Positions 55,303 through 64,000 of a stretch of DNA of 64,000 nt are shown piece after piece. The notes beneath the pieces are model-generated. The model ran no database searches and was not told where the DNA came from. It saw only the letters and a program-made list of their open reading frames with translations. The stretch is from contig OY761615.1 of assembly GCA_963664845.1 (NCBI GenBank), positions 3,100,001 to 3,164,000 of the forward strand, in the 5' to 3' direction. The DNA comes from CAIYTF01 sp963664845. GTDB lineage: Bacteria; Bacteroidota; Ignavibacteria; Ignavibacteriales; Ignavibacteriaceae. Numbering within the stretch: the stretch's first letter is position 1; every line of letters begins with the position of its first letter. Both the position numbers and the translations under genes were made by a program.

Positions 55303-56132
55303 GATGCCAACAAACGCAGGCAAAATTCCAGAGCTTGTGCTTCCGAAGAAGGGAAAAGGATGTACTGCCGGACGTCCGGGTCTTATGATATCCAAAGAGT
55401 ATAGTGGCTGTTGTATATAACACATTCAGCTTAGAATTTTGTTTTTTAAAGCTTTGTTTATAGGCGCTAATCGTGAGATTGCCCCACACAAGGGATGAGG
55501 CAATTCGCCCAATGCGGGATCGCAATGACATACTGCAGGTTACGCGACAGCCACCTATAGTCTGGCAGATAGGCAAATCATCTTTTCCTGCCAAAACTGT
55601 TTTTCGCAATAAAAAGAAGAGAAAATGATGACGGCTGCCGGCAAATTGAAAATAAAGCCCCACAAGGCATAAAAATTCTTGACTTATATCGGAGACTTTT
55701 TATACATTTAGTATATCATTTATACAAAAGATGTTGTTGTTAATAAGGTGAATTAAATAGTGTTCAATCTCAGTTCTTTTCTTCTGACCTCCCCAGGTAA
55801 AATAGACTTCCAAAAAAAGTTATGTATATATAGCGCGAGCTCATTTCCCCAATACATTTTAAAATACAGCAATCGGGGAGCTATTGATATTGTTATCCAA
55901 CCGTGCCGATCCGCGGGAGTGCGTGGCATTGCATGGTAACGTGGAGAAATATTTTGCATGCGGTGGTGTGTTGTGATTTTGATGAAACAAATAAATGAAC
56001 AAAAAATATATACAATAGATTACTTTGCCTGTTATGGTTCAACATTTTATTCGACAATAATTCTATTCTGTCTTTCATTTGTTTATGAAAGTTTAAGCAA
56101 ACTTCCCGAGAAAATCCAAAGGAGATAAATCT
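55303..56132. other. Intergenic region with repeat-like text
   Basis: It contains CGTGAGATTGCCCC and GGGATCGCAATGACA (about 55470 and 55525), text of the type seen in dispersed intergenic repeats. A frame on the minus strand here (55160-55663) has no protein features. AT-rich sequence near 55690 has a TTGACT and TATAC resembling a promoter. No gene is seen. Confidence 0.4.
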
Positions 56133-57221
56133 ATGAGAAAAAAGAATATTTTATTTTTTGCACCCGCTTATGCTTTTATGCTGTTCATGTTGTTTTTTAA
56201 TGGCTCCTGTAATGAAGTTGGAGATCCGGCTTTGTGCACGGAAGGATCTGTAAATCAAATTTCCATAGATAATGATTTATCAGGGACATTTACTTCGGGC
56301 AATGAAATAACTATAAATCTGACGTTGTCCTGGTGTTCAAACTTTAATGGTGGATTGGTGAAAATATGGATTTATGATGGCTCTACTGTACCAAATGAAC
56401 CATATGCTAGCGCTCCTTTGGGTAATCCAAGTGCTGGGTTTCCTTGGGCGGTAAAATATACTCCCGACAAAGGTAAGTATACGATCTTTGCAAGATTGTA
56501 TGATAAAGACGGTAATTATGGTGAGTTTTGTGAAAAGTTCTTTACTGTTGGTAATGGGGCCGTACCTACGAAAGAATTCAAGATTGCTGAAATTTCAATG
56601 GTAAACGATGGTGTCTTTCGGAAAACTGCAAATTATGATGCAAAGCAAAAACTGTTTAAGCCATTTAATGAGGCTTATGTTAGCATTGTTGCCACAGATC
56701 AGTGTGATGATAATCTCAATAAGCCAGCGAGTGATTTTACAGATTATGCAAGTATCAAGCGGTGGGTAAGTACCTTTATCAAACCTGATATTAATATTTC
56801 CGTAATCTGCGGTATTGACGATGTTTCCATAGCTGATTATCCTACGGCTGTTGGTTTAACTTGGCATAGAATTCCAAATGGACAGGATGCTTGGCCGTCG
56901 TTATCAATAGTTATAAATTCCAGAATAAATGCTCTAGACCAATACAATGACCTCGATTATCGGGCAAAAATGGCAACAGAAGTGGCGGTTCATGAATTGG
57001 GACATGCTCTCGGAATAAACAACGATGGGCCTTTGATAAATCCAGACCATGATTTCACCGCTACATGGCTGGATCATACTACCTGTGCAATGTGTCAAGG
57101 GCTGTATAATGGGGTTATAGACCTTTTATCTTTCTGCGATGGCCCCACCGGGCATCGGGCCTTTATTCATGGCACAGCCACCTATAAAAACAGTACAGTC
57201 AAATCCTGGCTTTATCCATAA
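56133..57221 (+). CDS. Metzincin-like lipoprotein
   Basis: This 362-residue protein has a lipoprotein signal (hydrophobic core FAPAYAFMLFMLFFNGSC, Cys26). Residues ~40-140 look like an immunoglobulin-type domain. The C-terminal half carries a zinc-metalloprotease helix VHELGHALGINNDG near residue 287, with H-E-x-x-H intact but Asn at the third ligand position of H-E-x-x-H-x-x-G-x-x-H. It is followed by CAMC, which could be the Met-turn. Metal binding by another residue (the next Asp) or loss of activity is possible. It starts a three-gene run of exported proteins. Confidence 0.72.
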   Translation: MRKKNILFFAPAYAFMLFMLFFNGSCNEVGDPALCTEGSVNQISIDNDLSGTFTSGNEITINLTLSWCSNFNGGLVKIWIYDGSTVPNEPYASAPLGNPSAGFPWAVKYTPDKGKYTIFARLYDKDGNYGEFCEKFFTVGNGAVPTKEFKIAEISMVNDGVFRKTANYDAKQKLFKPFNEAYVSIVATDQCDDNLNKPASDFTDYASIKRWVSTFIKPDINISVICGIDDVSIADYPTAVGLTWHRIPNGQDAWPSLSIVINSRINALDQYNDLDYRAKMATEVAVHELGHALGINNDGPLINPDHDFTATWLDHTTCAMCQGLYNGVIDLLSFCDGPTGHRAFIHGTATYKNSTVKSWLYP

Positions 57222-57240
57222 ACAAAACCCTGGAGAAATT

Positions 57241-58077
57241 ATGAAATTCTTATTAAAGTCTATTTTAGCTGTAAATATTCTTGTATTCCCCTTGATTGCA
57301 CAGCAGTCTTTGAAGGTAACTGCGACTCTGTCGAAATCAGAGTATCTTTTGGGAGAGCCGATCAATATATTTTTTGAGTACGTAAATATAGGTTCTGCTA
57401 CCATCTTAGCAAAGAATGTTGGAGATGTTTCAGTAATCGTGGTGAATGAGACGGGGGATACATTGAAAGGCAATGTCACCCCTCTTGGTTTTTCCCCGGA
57501 TGATTTTGATTATCTTCCCGGAGAGAGCCGCTTCAAAAATATGGATTTAAATGAAAAATTTGGAATATCACCTGATAAATACTGGTTTCAATGGTGGTTT
57601 GAGCCTGGTTACTATTACATAACAATCTTTGTGTTTTCGCAAAATAAACAAATAGAGAAAAAGTTTTTATCATTTAAAGTCGTTGAGCCAACAGGCGATG
57701 AATTGCTGGTCTTAAATAAATTGGAGGAATTGCTTTCCAATATGCACCACAAAGAGCTTCCTGCACATTATGACTCACTAATCAGCATACATAATAGTTT
57801 CCCAAACTCTGTTTACTCGCCGTTAATATTGCGGGAATTGAGCGCAATCTATAGAATCACACTTAATGATCACGGCAGAGGAGAGAGTTTCAGCACAGAA
57901 TTAGTCGAAAAATACCCTTGGTCCTCCGCCGCCCAAGCCCATCTGGGCCCTGTGCTCCATTACATGAAAACAAAGCAGGAGCGGATAGAGTTTTTGAGGA
58001 AAGTCAGGGAAAACAGCAAAGGCTCCAAAATGGAAAAGGTATATGACAAAAAGTTGCGGGAAGAATTGGCAAAATGA
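57241..58077 (+). CDS. Exported protein of unknown function
   Basis: The product is 278 residues from the ATG at 57241 with GGAGA upstream; an earlier frame opening at 57139 lies inside the preceding gene. A signal peptide (MKFLLKSILAVNILVFPLIAQ) precedes a beta-rich N-terminal half (LKVTATLSKSEYLLGEPINIFFEYVNIGS, an Ig-like fold) and a helical C-terminal half with TPR-like character. Homologues usually accompany secreted enzymes. Its function is unknown; it is probably co-transcribed with the metzincin-like gene (20-base gap). Confidence 0.72.
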   Translation: MKFLLKSILAVNILVFPLIAQQSLKVTATLSKSEYLLGEPINIFFEYVNIGSATILAKNVGDVSVIVVNETGDTLKGNVTPLGFSPDDFDYLPGESRFKNMDLNEKFGISPDKYWFQWWFEPGYYYITIFVFSQNKQIEKKFLSFKVVEPTGDELLVLNKLEELLSNMHHKELPAHYDSLISIHNSFPNSVYSPLILRELSAIYRITLNDHGRGESFSTELVEKYPWSSAAQAHLGPVLHYMKTKQERIEFLRKVRENSKGSKMEKVYDKKLREELAK

Positions 58078-58201
58078 CTCTTAAAAGATTTCGAAAAACT
58101 ATTACCCCGAAAATCTTAGTGAAAGAGGATATTTCAAAACTTCTGCCCATCACGGTTGTAATAAGTTTGTAATCGGAGGCAGATAAAATGGAGAGCAAAT
58201 C

Positions 58202-61200
58202 ATGAGTATTAAACGGATATTTTTAGTGAGTTTACTGATTTCATACATCTCTTTTGCTCAATGGGGCGGAGAAAAGCCAAATATTAAGGCATTCACCGGG
58301 CAGTATTCTGAAATCGATAAAATAAGCACTTTTCTGCATGATTTGGAATCTACGCTCAGAAAGGGGAGGATAGATGCTTTCCTTAAAAATTTATCGACCG
58401 ATTATTCCTCCAAATATATGACGAAGATTAAACAAATTACAATACCAACTGGAAGGAAAAGCCGCGTCATAAAACATTTTGTGTCTATTAAAAACATAAC
58501 TGTCTCTGTCGCAGGCAATACTGCAGAGGCTGTTTTTTTTGTTACAATGGGAGACTCTGTTAAAAATATTGAGGAAAAGATGTCTCTGCAGTTTTCTGAT
58601 AACGCGTGGAAAATATGTAAATCAACTTTTCTTGCGGATTTTGTCCTTCGACATTCACTTTCAATAGACACTAATAATGCAGAAGACCAGTCCCAAACGG
58701 AATTGATGAAAAAAGCAAAACCGACTGAAAGCCAGAATACGAGTTCATCAATAGACTTGGATTTTGTTGATGTTTCCTTAGCAGACATGAGCATTAATCA
58801 ATCTACTGCGGCATTAATCCAAATACCTCTCAGTTCCGGGGGAAGATATATTGTGGATAGGGAAGTTACCCTTACTCCGCCCATGAGCGTAAAGTTATTT
58901 AACAGTCCCGCCGCCGGTCAGTTTATTAAAACCAGATCAGGAAATTTAATAAGTCTAATAACAGACGTGAAGTGGAACAGGTTGATAGTCGGTGGGCAAA
59001 ACACGAGTGACGATACATACTGGCTCAAATCATATGGCGATCATATTAATGAACACCGCCTGAGTTTTGCTTCAAGCGTTGCCTGTGATTTGGATGGTAA
59101 TATATTTATACTTACCGACTATCCCCGAAAAGTTGTGCAATTGAAATATACTGACGACGACAGCCATGGCATTTCTTTTGTCCGCGAAGTAATCCTCCCA
59201 AATGTTCAGGACCCGAAAGATTTGTGCAACGATGCAACAATTAACGATATAGGTGTACAAAACACTATTTGGGTCGCGGACAAGTATGGAAGTGCAGTTC
59301 ATAAAATAGCCGCTGACGGCTCATCCTCGGCGAAGTACACAACAGTTATTAACCCATGGGGTGCTTCGGTCAGCTTTGCTCAACCTGAAAAAATTCTTGC
59401 CAATTTTGATCAAAGTTATTGGCCTTCTTTGGCGGTGATTGATTCTGATAAAAAAAGAATACTGCTGATAACGGGTATTACGGACATGAATAACCACACC
59501 ATATACGGGTATTTTAAGGCGATCAATTTTCTTCCTGAAACTAATGCTGCTTTATGTTCAATTGGATCGTATGAACTCGGGTCATCGGCAGGCTTATGGG
59601 TTGCGGATACAAACAATGCCGTGTTTCATGTATTTGATCTTCACTATGATGGTGGTTATGTCGGTTGCGTTAAAGCAACATCAAATGTCCATAATCTGTG
59701 GGCGAAACCCCGGTTTATGATGACACCAAATTTGGCAAATGAGTCGGCAGGATACCGCGGGCCTTTTATTGTGGATCAATGGGATGATACACATGGAATC
59801 ACAACTTACAGAAGCAATCCTGATTTGGTTAACGTAGTTGTATCCACCATTGATGACGGACAAAATAGCGGTTGTGAGATAACAGCATCGATCTTCAATC
59901 AATGTACTATTTATGGTACTATCTATAATCCAAGTGGAAATGAGGTTTTTCCAAAACAATTAATGTGCACCGCTTCAGCATCAAGAGGCAATATTATTTA
60001 TATTCAAAGATCACAAGTTGGAGCGGATGTGATTGGCAAATTCAAGCTGCATCTTTCTGTGTCAACGGACGCACCGCAAGCATGTAATTTTGAACAAGAT
60101 ATCTCGTTTGCCATGCCCCTCAGAGCAACACTAAATGGCCCAGAAACCTTTACCGATGCAGATGATGGGGATACTCAATTAGAATGGACTGCACACCTGA
60201 CCAGCGGGTCTAATGATTGCAGTTATAAATGGTACAAGAGGAATAGTAGCAGTGACAATTGGATTGATGTGAACTGTACAATGAATAATTACCTGAGTTA
60301 TTGGGCACCCAACAGTTTCTGGTTACGATGTGATATAACCGATAATTTTACCCACCTGACACAGACGATTACAAAATTTGTAAGCCATGTGACAACTTCG
60401 GGTGAACTTGCCTCAGATGAAGTTTGGCCATCCGGCTCATATACTATTAATGGAGATGTTTGGGTGCCATCGGGGAAGAGCTTGACTATTCAGCCTGGAG
60501 CTAATTTGAATTTTTTACCAGGCACTTCATTATATGTTGCAGGTGTTCTAAATGCATATGGAACTGCTGCGCAAGTGATAACTCTTGGTGGGGGAACTTC
60601 CACAACTAAATGGGGAACTATTACTTTTGAAAGTGCTGAATCAGCACATCTTGATTATGCGGTTATTAACAATGGTGCGGGAATTCAGTGCCTGTCCGGC
60701 GCCAATGTTACTGTTTCCAATTCTTCCATTTCCAATTGTGCGAATGGCATTTATATCTCTTCCGCAAATCCTTCAATTCACGATAACAGTATTAAAAACA
60801 ATCCGGGGAACGGCATTTATGGAACGGGCACGGCATCAAATTATGCAAATATTTACAACAACAGTATAACAAAGGAATCAGGAACTCCCGGGTATCACAC
60901 CTGCCTCGGTATATATTTGATTAATGGCATGAGCACTTACGCAGGGCATAACGACATAAGCGGGTTTAACCAGGGCATGTATTTTGGCGGCGGGTCTACG
61001 GCTCAGTTGGGCACGTTAAATGACGACCGGCCAATGCCGAACAACCGGATACAGAACTGTTTAACCGCAATAACCAGCAGTTGGGGAGGCGTTTGCGACG
61101 CCGGACAAGATGATCATACACATGCGGACAACAGTATTTTTGGAAATACCCGGTCGCTCTTGGCGGCAAATTCAAGCTACATTTATGCGGATTTTAATTA

Positions 61201-62164
61201 TTGGGGGGGCAGTAATAATACTCCGAGTATGTACTGCGATGCAGGCAGCGTTATTGTTTTTGACGATTTGGTAGCTGAATCCGATCCATGGTTAAGACCC
61301 AGCTCATCAAAACAGGATGATGCAAAAACAGCAGTAGTGCTGCAGAAAAAAGAAGCTCCGGGGAAAGGAAGTGATATAAGGGTGGGATTGCGATTGGAAC
61401 AACAGGGCAGAATTGACGAAGCGGTCACTCTGTACAAGAACATGATTAAATTTGATTCATTTGCCGAACAGGCAATGTCCCGCATCGTCAGCCTGAATTC
61501 CCGTTATAACAGAGGGGATGGTCTGGACTTTTTAAACCCTTCCAAGTTGAAGGGGAACAAGCACCGTACGCATATCAGGAAACTTCTTGCAGGAATTCAG
61601 ATGAAGAATGGGGCGTACGGCCAGTCAGCCAAATTATATGATGATATAATTTCCGATCCTTCAAATGATCATGAAAAATACGATGCAATGTTCAGCAAGT
61701 TTTTCGTTTTGCTTCATGAAGCAAATGATGCCGATGGAGCCGCACGAATTCTTGATGCCCTAAAAAAACTTCCGTTGAAAAAGGTTGACGATGAACTTGT
61801 CTCCAGATTGGATATGGCTCAAACTGCCCTGGACAATTCCCTTGGCGGAAAAGAGCTTATGAACCGGAAAGCGGGCAAAGGAGTCGGTGTTGTTATTCCA
61901 GCCGAGTACAGCTTGTCTGACAATTTCCCCAATCCGTTCAACCCTTCAACGGTTATTCAGTATCAATTGCCGTTGAAAAACATGGTGTCTCTCAAAATAT
62001 ATGACGTTTTGGGACGGGAAGTGAAGACGCTGGTGAATGAGATGCAGGACGCGGGAAACTACTCGGTTGCGTTTAATGGCAGCAGTTTGGTCAGTGGTGT
62101 CTATATTTATTCGCTTCGCTCCGGCAGTTTTTCAGCAACCAAAAAAATGATGGTAGTCAAGTAA
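58202..62164 (+). CDS. Giant secreted beta-helix protein with type IX sorting tail
   Basis: The product is 1320 residues with a signal peptide (MSIKRIFLVSLLISYISFA). Residues ~30-165 look like a SnoaL/NTF2-like domain, and ~210-540 are beta-propeller-like (NHL-type VACDLDGNIFILTD, GLWVADTNNAVFHVFD). Residues ~560-760 are Ig-like modules. A right-handed parallel beta-helix spans ~760-1020 (LTIQPGANLNFLPGTSLYV, GIQCLSGANVTVSNSSISNCANGIYI). A helical TPR-like part at ~1070-1220 precedes a sorting tail (LSDNFPNPFNPSTVIQYQ, YDVLGREVKTLVNE, ATKKMMVVK). It is most likely a surface-anchored binding or carbohydrate-active protein. No catalytic residues were identified. Confidence 0.82.
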   Translation: MSIKRIFLVSLLISYISFAQWGGEKPNIKAFTGQYSEIDKISTFLHDLESTLRKGRIDAFLKNLSTDYSSKYMTKIKQITIPTGRKSRVIKHFVSIKNITVSVAGNTAEAVFFVTMGDSVKNIEEKMSLQFSDNAWKICKSTFLADFVLRHSLSIDTNNAEDQSQTELMKKAKPTESQNTSSSIDLDFVDVSLADMSINQSTAALIQIPLSSGGRYIVDREVTLTPPMSVKLFNSPAAGQFIKTRSGNLISLITDVKWNRLIVGGQNTSDDTYWLKSYGDHINEHRLSFASSVACDLDGNIFILTDYPRKVVQLKYTDDDSHGISFVREVILPNVQDPKDLCNDATINDIGVQNTIWVADKYGSAVHKIAADGSSSAKYTTVINPWGASVSFAQPEKILANFDQSYWPSLAVIDSDKKRILLITGITDMNNHTIYGYFKAINFLPETNAALCSIGSYELGSSAGLWVADTNNAVFHVFDLHYDGGYVGCVKATSNVHNLWAKPRFMMTPNLANESAGYRGPFIVDQWDDTHGITTYRSNPDLVNVVVSTIDDGQNSGCEITASIFNQCTIYGTIYNPSGNEVFPKQLMCTASASRGNIIYIQRSQVGADVIGKFKLHLSVSTDAPQACNFEQDISFAMPLRATLNGPETFTDADDGDTQLEWTAHLTSGSNDCSYKWYKRNSSSDNWIDVNCTMNNYLSYWAPNSFWLRCDITDNFTHLTQTITKFVSHVTTSGELASDEVWPSGSYTINGDVWVPSGKSLTIQPGANLNFLPGTSLYVAGVLNAYGTAAQVITLGGGTSTTKWGTITFESAESAHLDYAVINNGAGIQCLSGANVTVSNSSISNCANGIYISSANPSIHDNSIKNNPGNGIYGTGTASNYANIYNNSITKESGTPGYHTCLGIYLINGMSTYAGHNDISGFNQGMYFGGGSTAQLGTLNDDRPMPNNRIQNCLTAITSSWGGVCDAGQDDHTHADNSIFGNTRSLLAANSSYIYADFNYWGGSNNTPSMYCDAGSVIVFDDLVAESDPWLRPSSSKQDDAKTAVVLQKKEAPGKGSDIRVGLRLEQQGRIDEAVTLYKNMIKFDSFAEQAMSRIVSLNSRYNRGDGLDFLNPSKLKGNKHRTHIRKLLAGIQMKNGAYGQSAKLYDDIISDPSNDHEKYDAMFSKFFVLLHEANDADGAARILDALKKLPLKKVDDELVSRLDMAQTALDNSLGGKELMNRKAGKGVGVVIPAEYSLSDNFPNPFNPSTVIQYQLPLKNMVSLKIYDVLGREVKTLVNEMQDAGNYSVAFNGSSLVSGVYIYSLRSGSFSATKKMMVVK

Positions 62165-62475
62165 CCCCTTCATTGGATTGCTTGCATAGCTGACGGGCAG
62201 GATTTTTCTTCTCTGCAGAAAAACCTGCCCGTTGTCCATTCATGTGGGTTCACATGTTCTCACTGGATCCCTTCCCCTCGGGGGGGCGCCGCTTTGTGCA
62301 TTAGTCTCTGTCCCCCCCTTCTTGTCATTTTCCACGGGGCTGCGTTCCTCCGCAAAGCCATTTCTTCTCGCCGGGTTAATTTGCATTTTCTCTTCTGCCA
62401 TCTTGCTTTCTTTCCCTTTTTCCCGTTACCTTTATGTTGAACTTCTAAAAATATTATCACCAGCATAGGTCAACC
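62165..62475. other. Intergenic region with a terminator-like hairpin
   Basis: CGGGCAGG (62194-62201) and CCTGCCCG (62226-62233), extended by TTTTTC/GAAAAA, form a strong hairpin ~30 bases after the stop of the giant gene, probably its terminator. Small frames in the rest look meaningless. Confidence 0.55.
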
Positions 62476-63234
62476 ATGAACCCTGAATTCATAAAAGCAG
62501 TTGAAGAAATGTCCGAAAAATCCGGCGACATTATCCGCTCCTATTTCCGGACGAAAATTGAAATTGACCAAAAGAAAGACGAATCCCCCGTGACTATTGC
62601 CGACAGGACCGCCGAACAGATAATGCGTGAAATTGTAAGGAAACGCTTTCCGGATCACGGCGTTATTGGCGAAGAATATGGCGCCGAAAACCCGGATGCC
62701 GAGTTTGTGTGGATATTTGATCCGATTGACGGGACGAAGAGTTTCATTCACGGTGCCATGGAGTTTGGCAGCCTGATTGCTTTGAAACACGGAGGAGAGG
62801 TTATTCTTGGCGCGTTTCATCAGCCGATAATGCGGCAGCTTGTGATTGGTGACGGACAAACAACCCGGTGCAACGGTGAACCGGTCTCCATGCGCCCCTG
62901 CAAATCGCTTGCAGAAGCAACTCTGCTCACCACTGACCACCTGAACGTGGAAAAATATCAGGATATTAAAAAGTTTGAAACTCTTATGCACAAGGTGAAA
63001 CTCTACCGCAACTGGGGCGATTGCTTTGGCTACTATCTGCTGGCAACCGGGTTTGCCGATATCATGATTGATCCCATAATGAATATCTGGGATTCGGCAG
63101 CAATTATACCAATTATCACGGGTGCAGGCGGCATTGTGACGGACTACCACGGAAACGATCCCGTTACCGGGGAAAGCATCGTTGCCGCTGCAAAGCAAAT
63201 TCATGCAGAGGTGATTGGGGTGCTCAACCAATAA
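62476..63234 (+). CDS. hisN: Inositol monophosphatase-family phosphatase (HisN-like)
   Basis: This 252-residue phosphatase has the IMPase signature metal-binding segments: HGVIGEEYG (Glu), DPIDGTKSFIHG (D-P-I-D-G-T-K-S) and WDSAAIIPIITGAGGIVTD (W-D-x-A-A near Asp ~205). The short N-terminus and KSFIHGAMEFGSLIAL resemble HisN, which removes phosphate from histidinol phosphate in histidine biosynthesis. Sugar-phosphate or inositol phosphatases share the fold, so the specificity is likely but not proven. It is monocistronic here; no other his gene is in the window. Confidence 0.85.
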   Translation: MNPEFIKAVEEMSEKSGDIIRSYFRTKIEIDQKKDESPVTIADRTAEQIMREIVRKRFPDHGVIGEEYGAENPDAEFVWIFDPIDGTKSFIHGAMEFGSLIALKHGGEVILGAFHQPIMRQLVIGDGQTTRCNGEPVSMRPCKSLAEATLLTTDHLNVEKYQDIKKFETLMHKVKLYRNWGDCFGYYLLATGFADIMIDPIMNIWDSAAIIPIITGAGGIVTDYHGNDPVTGESIVAAAKQIHAEVIGVLNQ

Positions 63235-63825
63235 GCTGGCGGGGTGCGAAGTACACTGTATGGCTTTTAGTGGTTTGGTTTTTCCTGTTGTAGGGGTTCA
63301 AGATTTTGAACCCCTACGGAAGCGCCGAAATAACATTATTCACGAAACCCCCGGTGTTCCACTCTCTGCAACTATCTCTTGCGATCCCCTCTGTGTTTAT
63401 CTCTGTGTAATTTCCTCCTTCCAAGCCTGAATTTTCCTGAATATTAGGGGAAAGAAGAAGCTGCTCAAGTTCTTCAGAAACATTTTTTATAAAATTTCCT
63501 TTAATATTTAACAGAACTCTTTAACTAAATTGGATAATTGCCTATATTAGCAGGCTTTATCTTTTTAAACCCAAAAATGCAATTTTCATTTTCTTCCAAC
63601 AGGCAGGTTGCACGGGTTTGAGCAGGAAAACACAGCGCAGGGAAGCTTACTGTTAGGGGAAAATTTTCGCCCTGGCAGTAAACGGACATTTCGACCAGAG
63701 CCCGAATGGATTTTCGGTGAATTTTGGAGAATAAATAGAAAAATGTATTATTTTTTCCCTGATTCTATATTGCTTTTAAAATAAAAAAGCTGTAATTTCG
63801 AAGTTCTATAGTTTTTTGACATAAT
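63235..63825. other. Intergenic region before the tRNA cluster
   Basis: A perfect 12-bp hairpin GTAGGGGTTCAA / TTGAACCCCTAC with loop GATT spans 63290-63317. It is not followed by T's and looks like a dispersed palindrome. The rest is AT-rich and includes the tRNA promoter; no gene is seen. Confidence 0.5.
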
Positions 63826-63909
63826 GGGCGGCCGCCGGAGTTGGAGAGCCGGGGCGGACTGTAAATCCGTTGGCGTACGCCTTTGTAGGTTCGAATCCTA
63901 CTCCGCCCA
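63826..63909 (+). tRNA. tRNA-Tyr (anticodon GTA)
   Basis: The cloverleaf fits a class II tRNA: acceptor GGGCGGC (63826-63832) with TCCGCCC (63902-63908) with one mismatch at 7-66, D-arm CCGG with CCGG, anticodon stem GCGGA/TCCGT with loop CTGTAAA, long variable arm GGCG/CGCC, and T-arm GTAGG/CCTAC with TTCGAAT. The anticodon GTA reads tyrosine. The 3' CCA is not encoded (A73 followed by C). Confidence 0.95.
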
Positions 63910-63931
63910 CTAAAAAACTGTTGAAAAAGCC

Positions 63932-63949
63932 GATCCCGCGGTTGCGGGA
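63932..63949. other. Hairpin between tRNA genes
   Basis: ATCCCGC and GCGGGAT form a perfect 7-bp stem with loop GGTT. It probably is a processing or structural element in the tRNA transcript. Confidence 0.45.
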
Positions 63950-63983
63950 TTCGTATGTTTTAAAAAAGAACATTTTTAGGCTT

Positions 63984-64000
63984 GCGGGAGTAACTCAGTT
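63984..64000 (+). tRNA. Start of a tRNA, probably tRNA-Gly (cut by window edge)
   Basis: GCGGGAGTAACTCAGTT is the 5' end of a tRNA (acceptor GCGGGAG, T8, D-arm CTC). It follows tRNA-Tyr, as in the common Tyr-Gly-Thr cluster before tuf. The anticodon lies beyond the window, so the amino acid is inferred. Confidence 0.75.

Noticed and set aside
55160..55663. Minus-strand frame of 167 codons
   Set aside because: It runs across the end of the permease gene and repeat-like text; the translation is low in protein-like patterns.
62470..63231. Minus-strand frame of 253 codons
   Set aside because: It is the full antisense of the HisN-like gene, whose active-site motifs are clear on the plus strand.
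63290..63317. Terminator of the HisN-like gene
   Set aside because: The stem is perfect but no T-run follows; it is more likely a dispersed palindrome.

Overview
The window most resembles a member of the Bacteroidota/Ignavibacteriota group. Five large secreted proteins end in the same type A sorting tail of the type IX secretion system (N-P-F-N-P, then V-Y-D/N-x-L-G-x-E, then G-x-Y, ending in basic residue-M-x-L/V-x-K). Several promoters carry the TAnnTTTG box of that group. Lipoproteins and outer-membrane proteins of Bacteroidota style are frequent. A flagellin with a sigma-28 promoter and the lineage-specific sorting tails point towards Ignavibacteria, but this is inference from protein style and not from a tree.

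Layout. 1-3.3 kb is the end of an rRNA operon (23S, 5S, terminator). 3.3-6.0 kb is a decayed zone built from repeated copies of the 5S 3' tail plus its terminator, with a 122-bp tandem duplication and an orphan flagellin gene set into it. 6.2-10.5 kb is an accessory island with a nuclease-STAND NTPase (probable antiviral gene) and an AAA-DUF4143 ATPase bracketed by ~117-bp direct repeats. 10.9-16.2 kb holds two membrane proteins (the second a CPBP protease), a short UvrA paralogue and an AraC regulator. 16.4-22.6 kb holds two PorV-like outer-membrane paralogues, a gene stump and two lipoproteins.

22.8-26.4 kb is the most unusual locus. It encodes a Tat-type, cysteine-array, type IX-sorted protein, then a radical SAM/SPASM enzyme, a PqqD-like peptide-binding protein and a 76-residue protein, apparently in tight order. 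I read it as a candidate peptide/protein modification system whose product is anchored or secreted at the cell surface.

26.5-36.2 kb holds a TRIC-type channel, a Kelch-like secreted protein, a nitroreductase, a Tat/DUF362 protein with a partner, and a secreted family 6 polysaccharide lyase. 36.9-47.7 kb is one lipid/acid metabolism cluster: thiolase, GbsR/MarR regulator, SDR reductase, KAS III-like enzyme, MFS transporter, acyl-CoA ligase, lipoprotein, outer-membrane protein and two alpha/beta hydrolases. Two near-identical palindromes in front of its first and third genes look like operators of its own regulator. 47.8-55.3 kb holds a LysE exporter, a secreted GH57-type protein and a regulator/ABC exporter operon in which the regulator is an XRE-pentapeptide fusion. 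56.1-62.2 kb is a three-gene locus for exported proteins (metzincin-like lipoprotein, exported helper, 1320-residue beta-helix protein). The right edge has a HisN-like phosphatase, tRNA-Tyr and the start of a tRNA that looks like tRNA-Gly.
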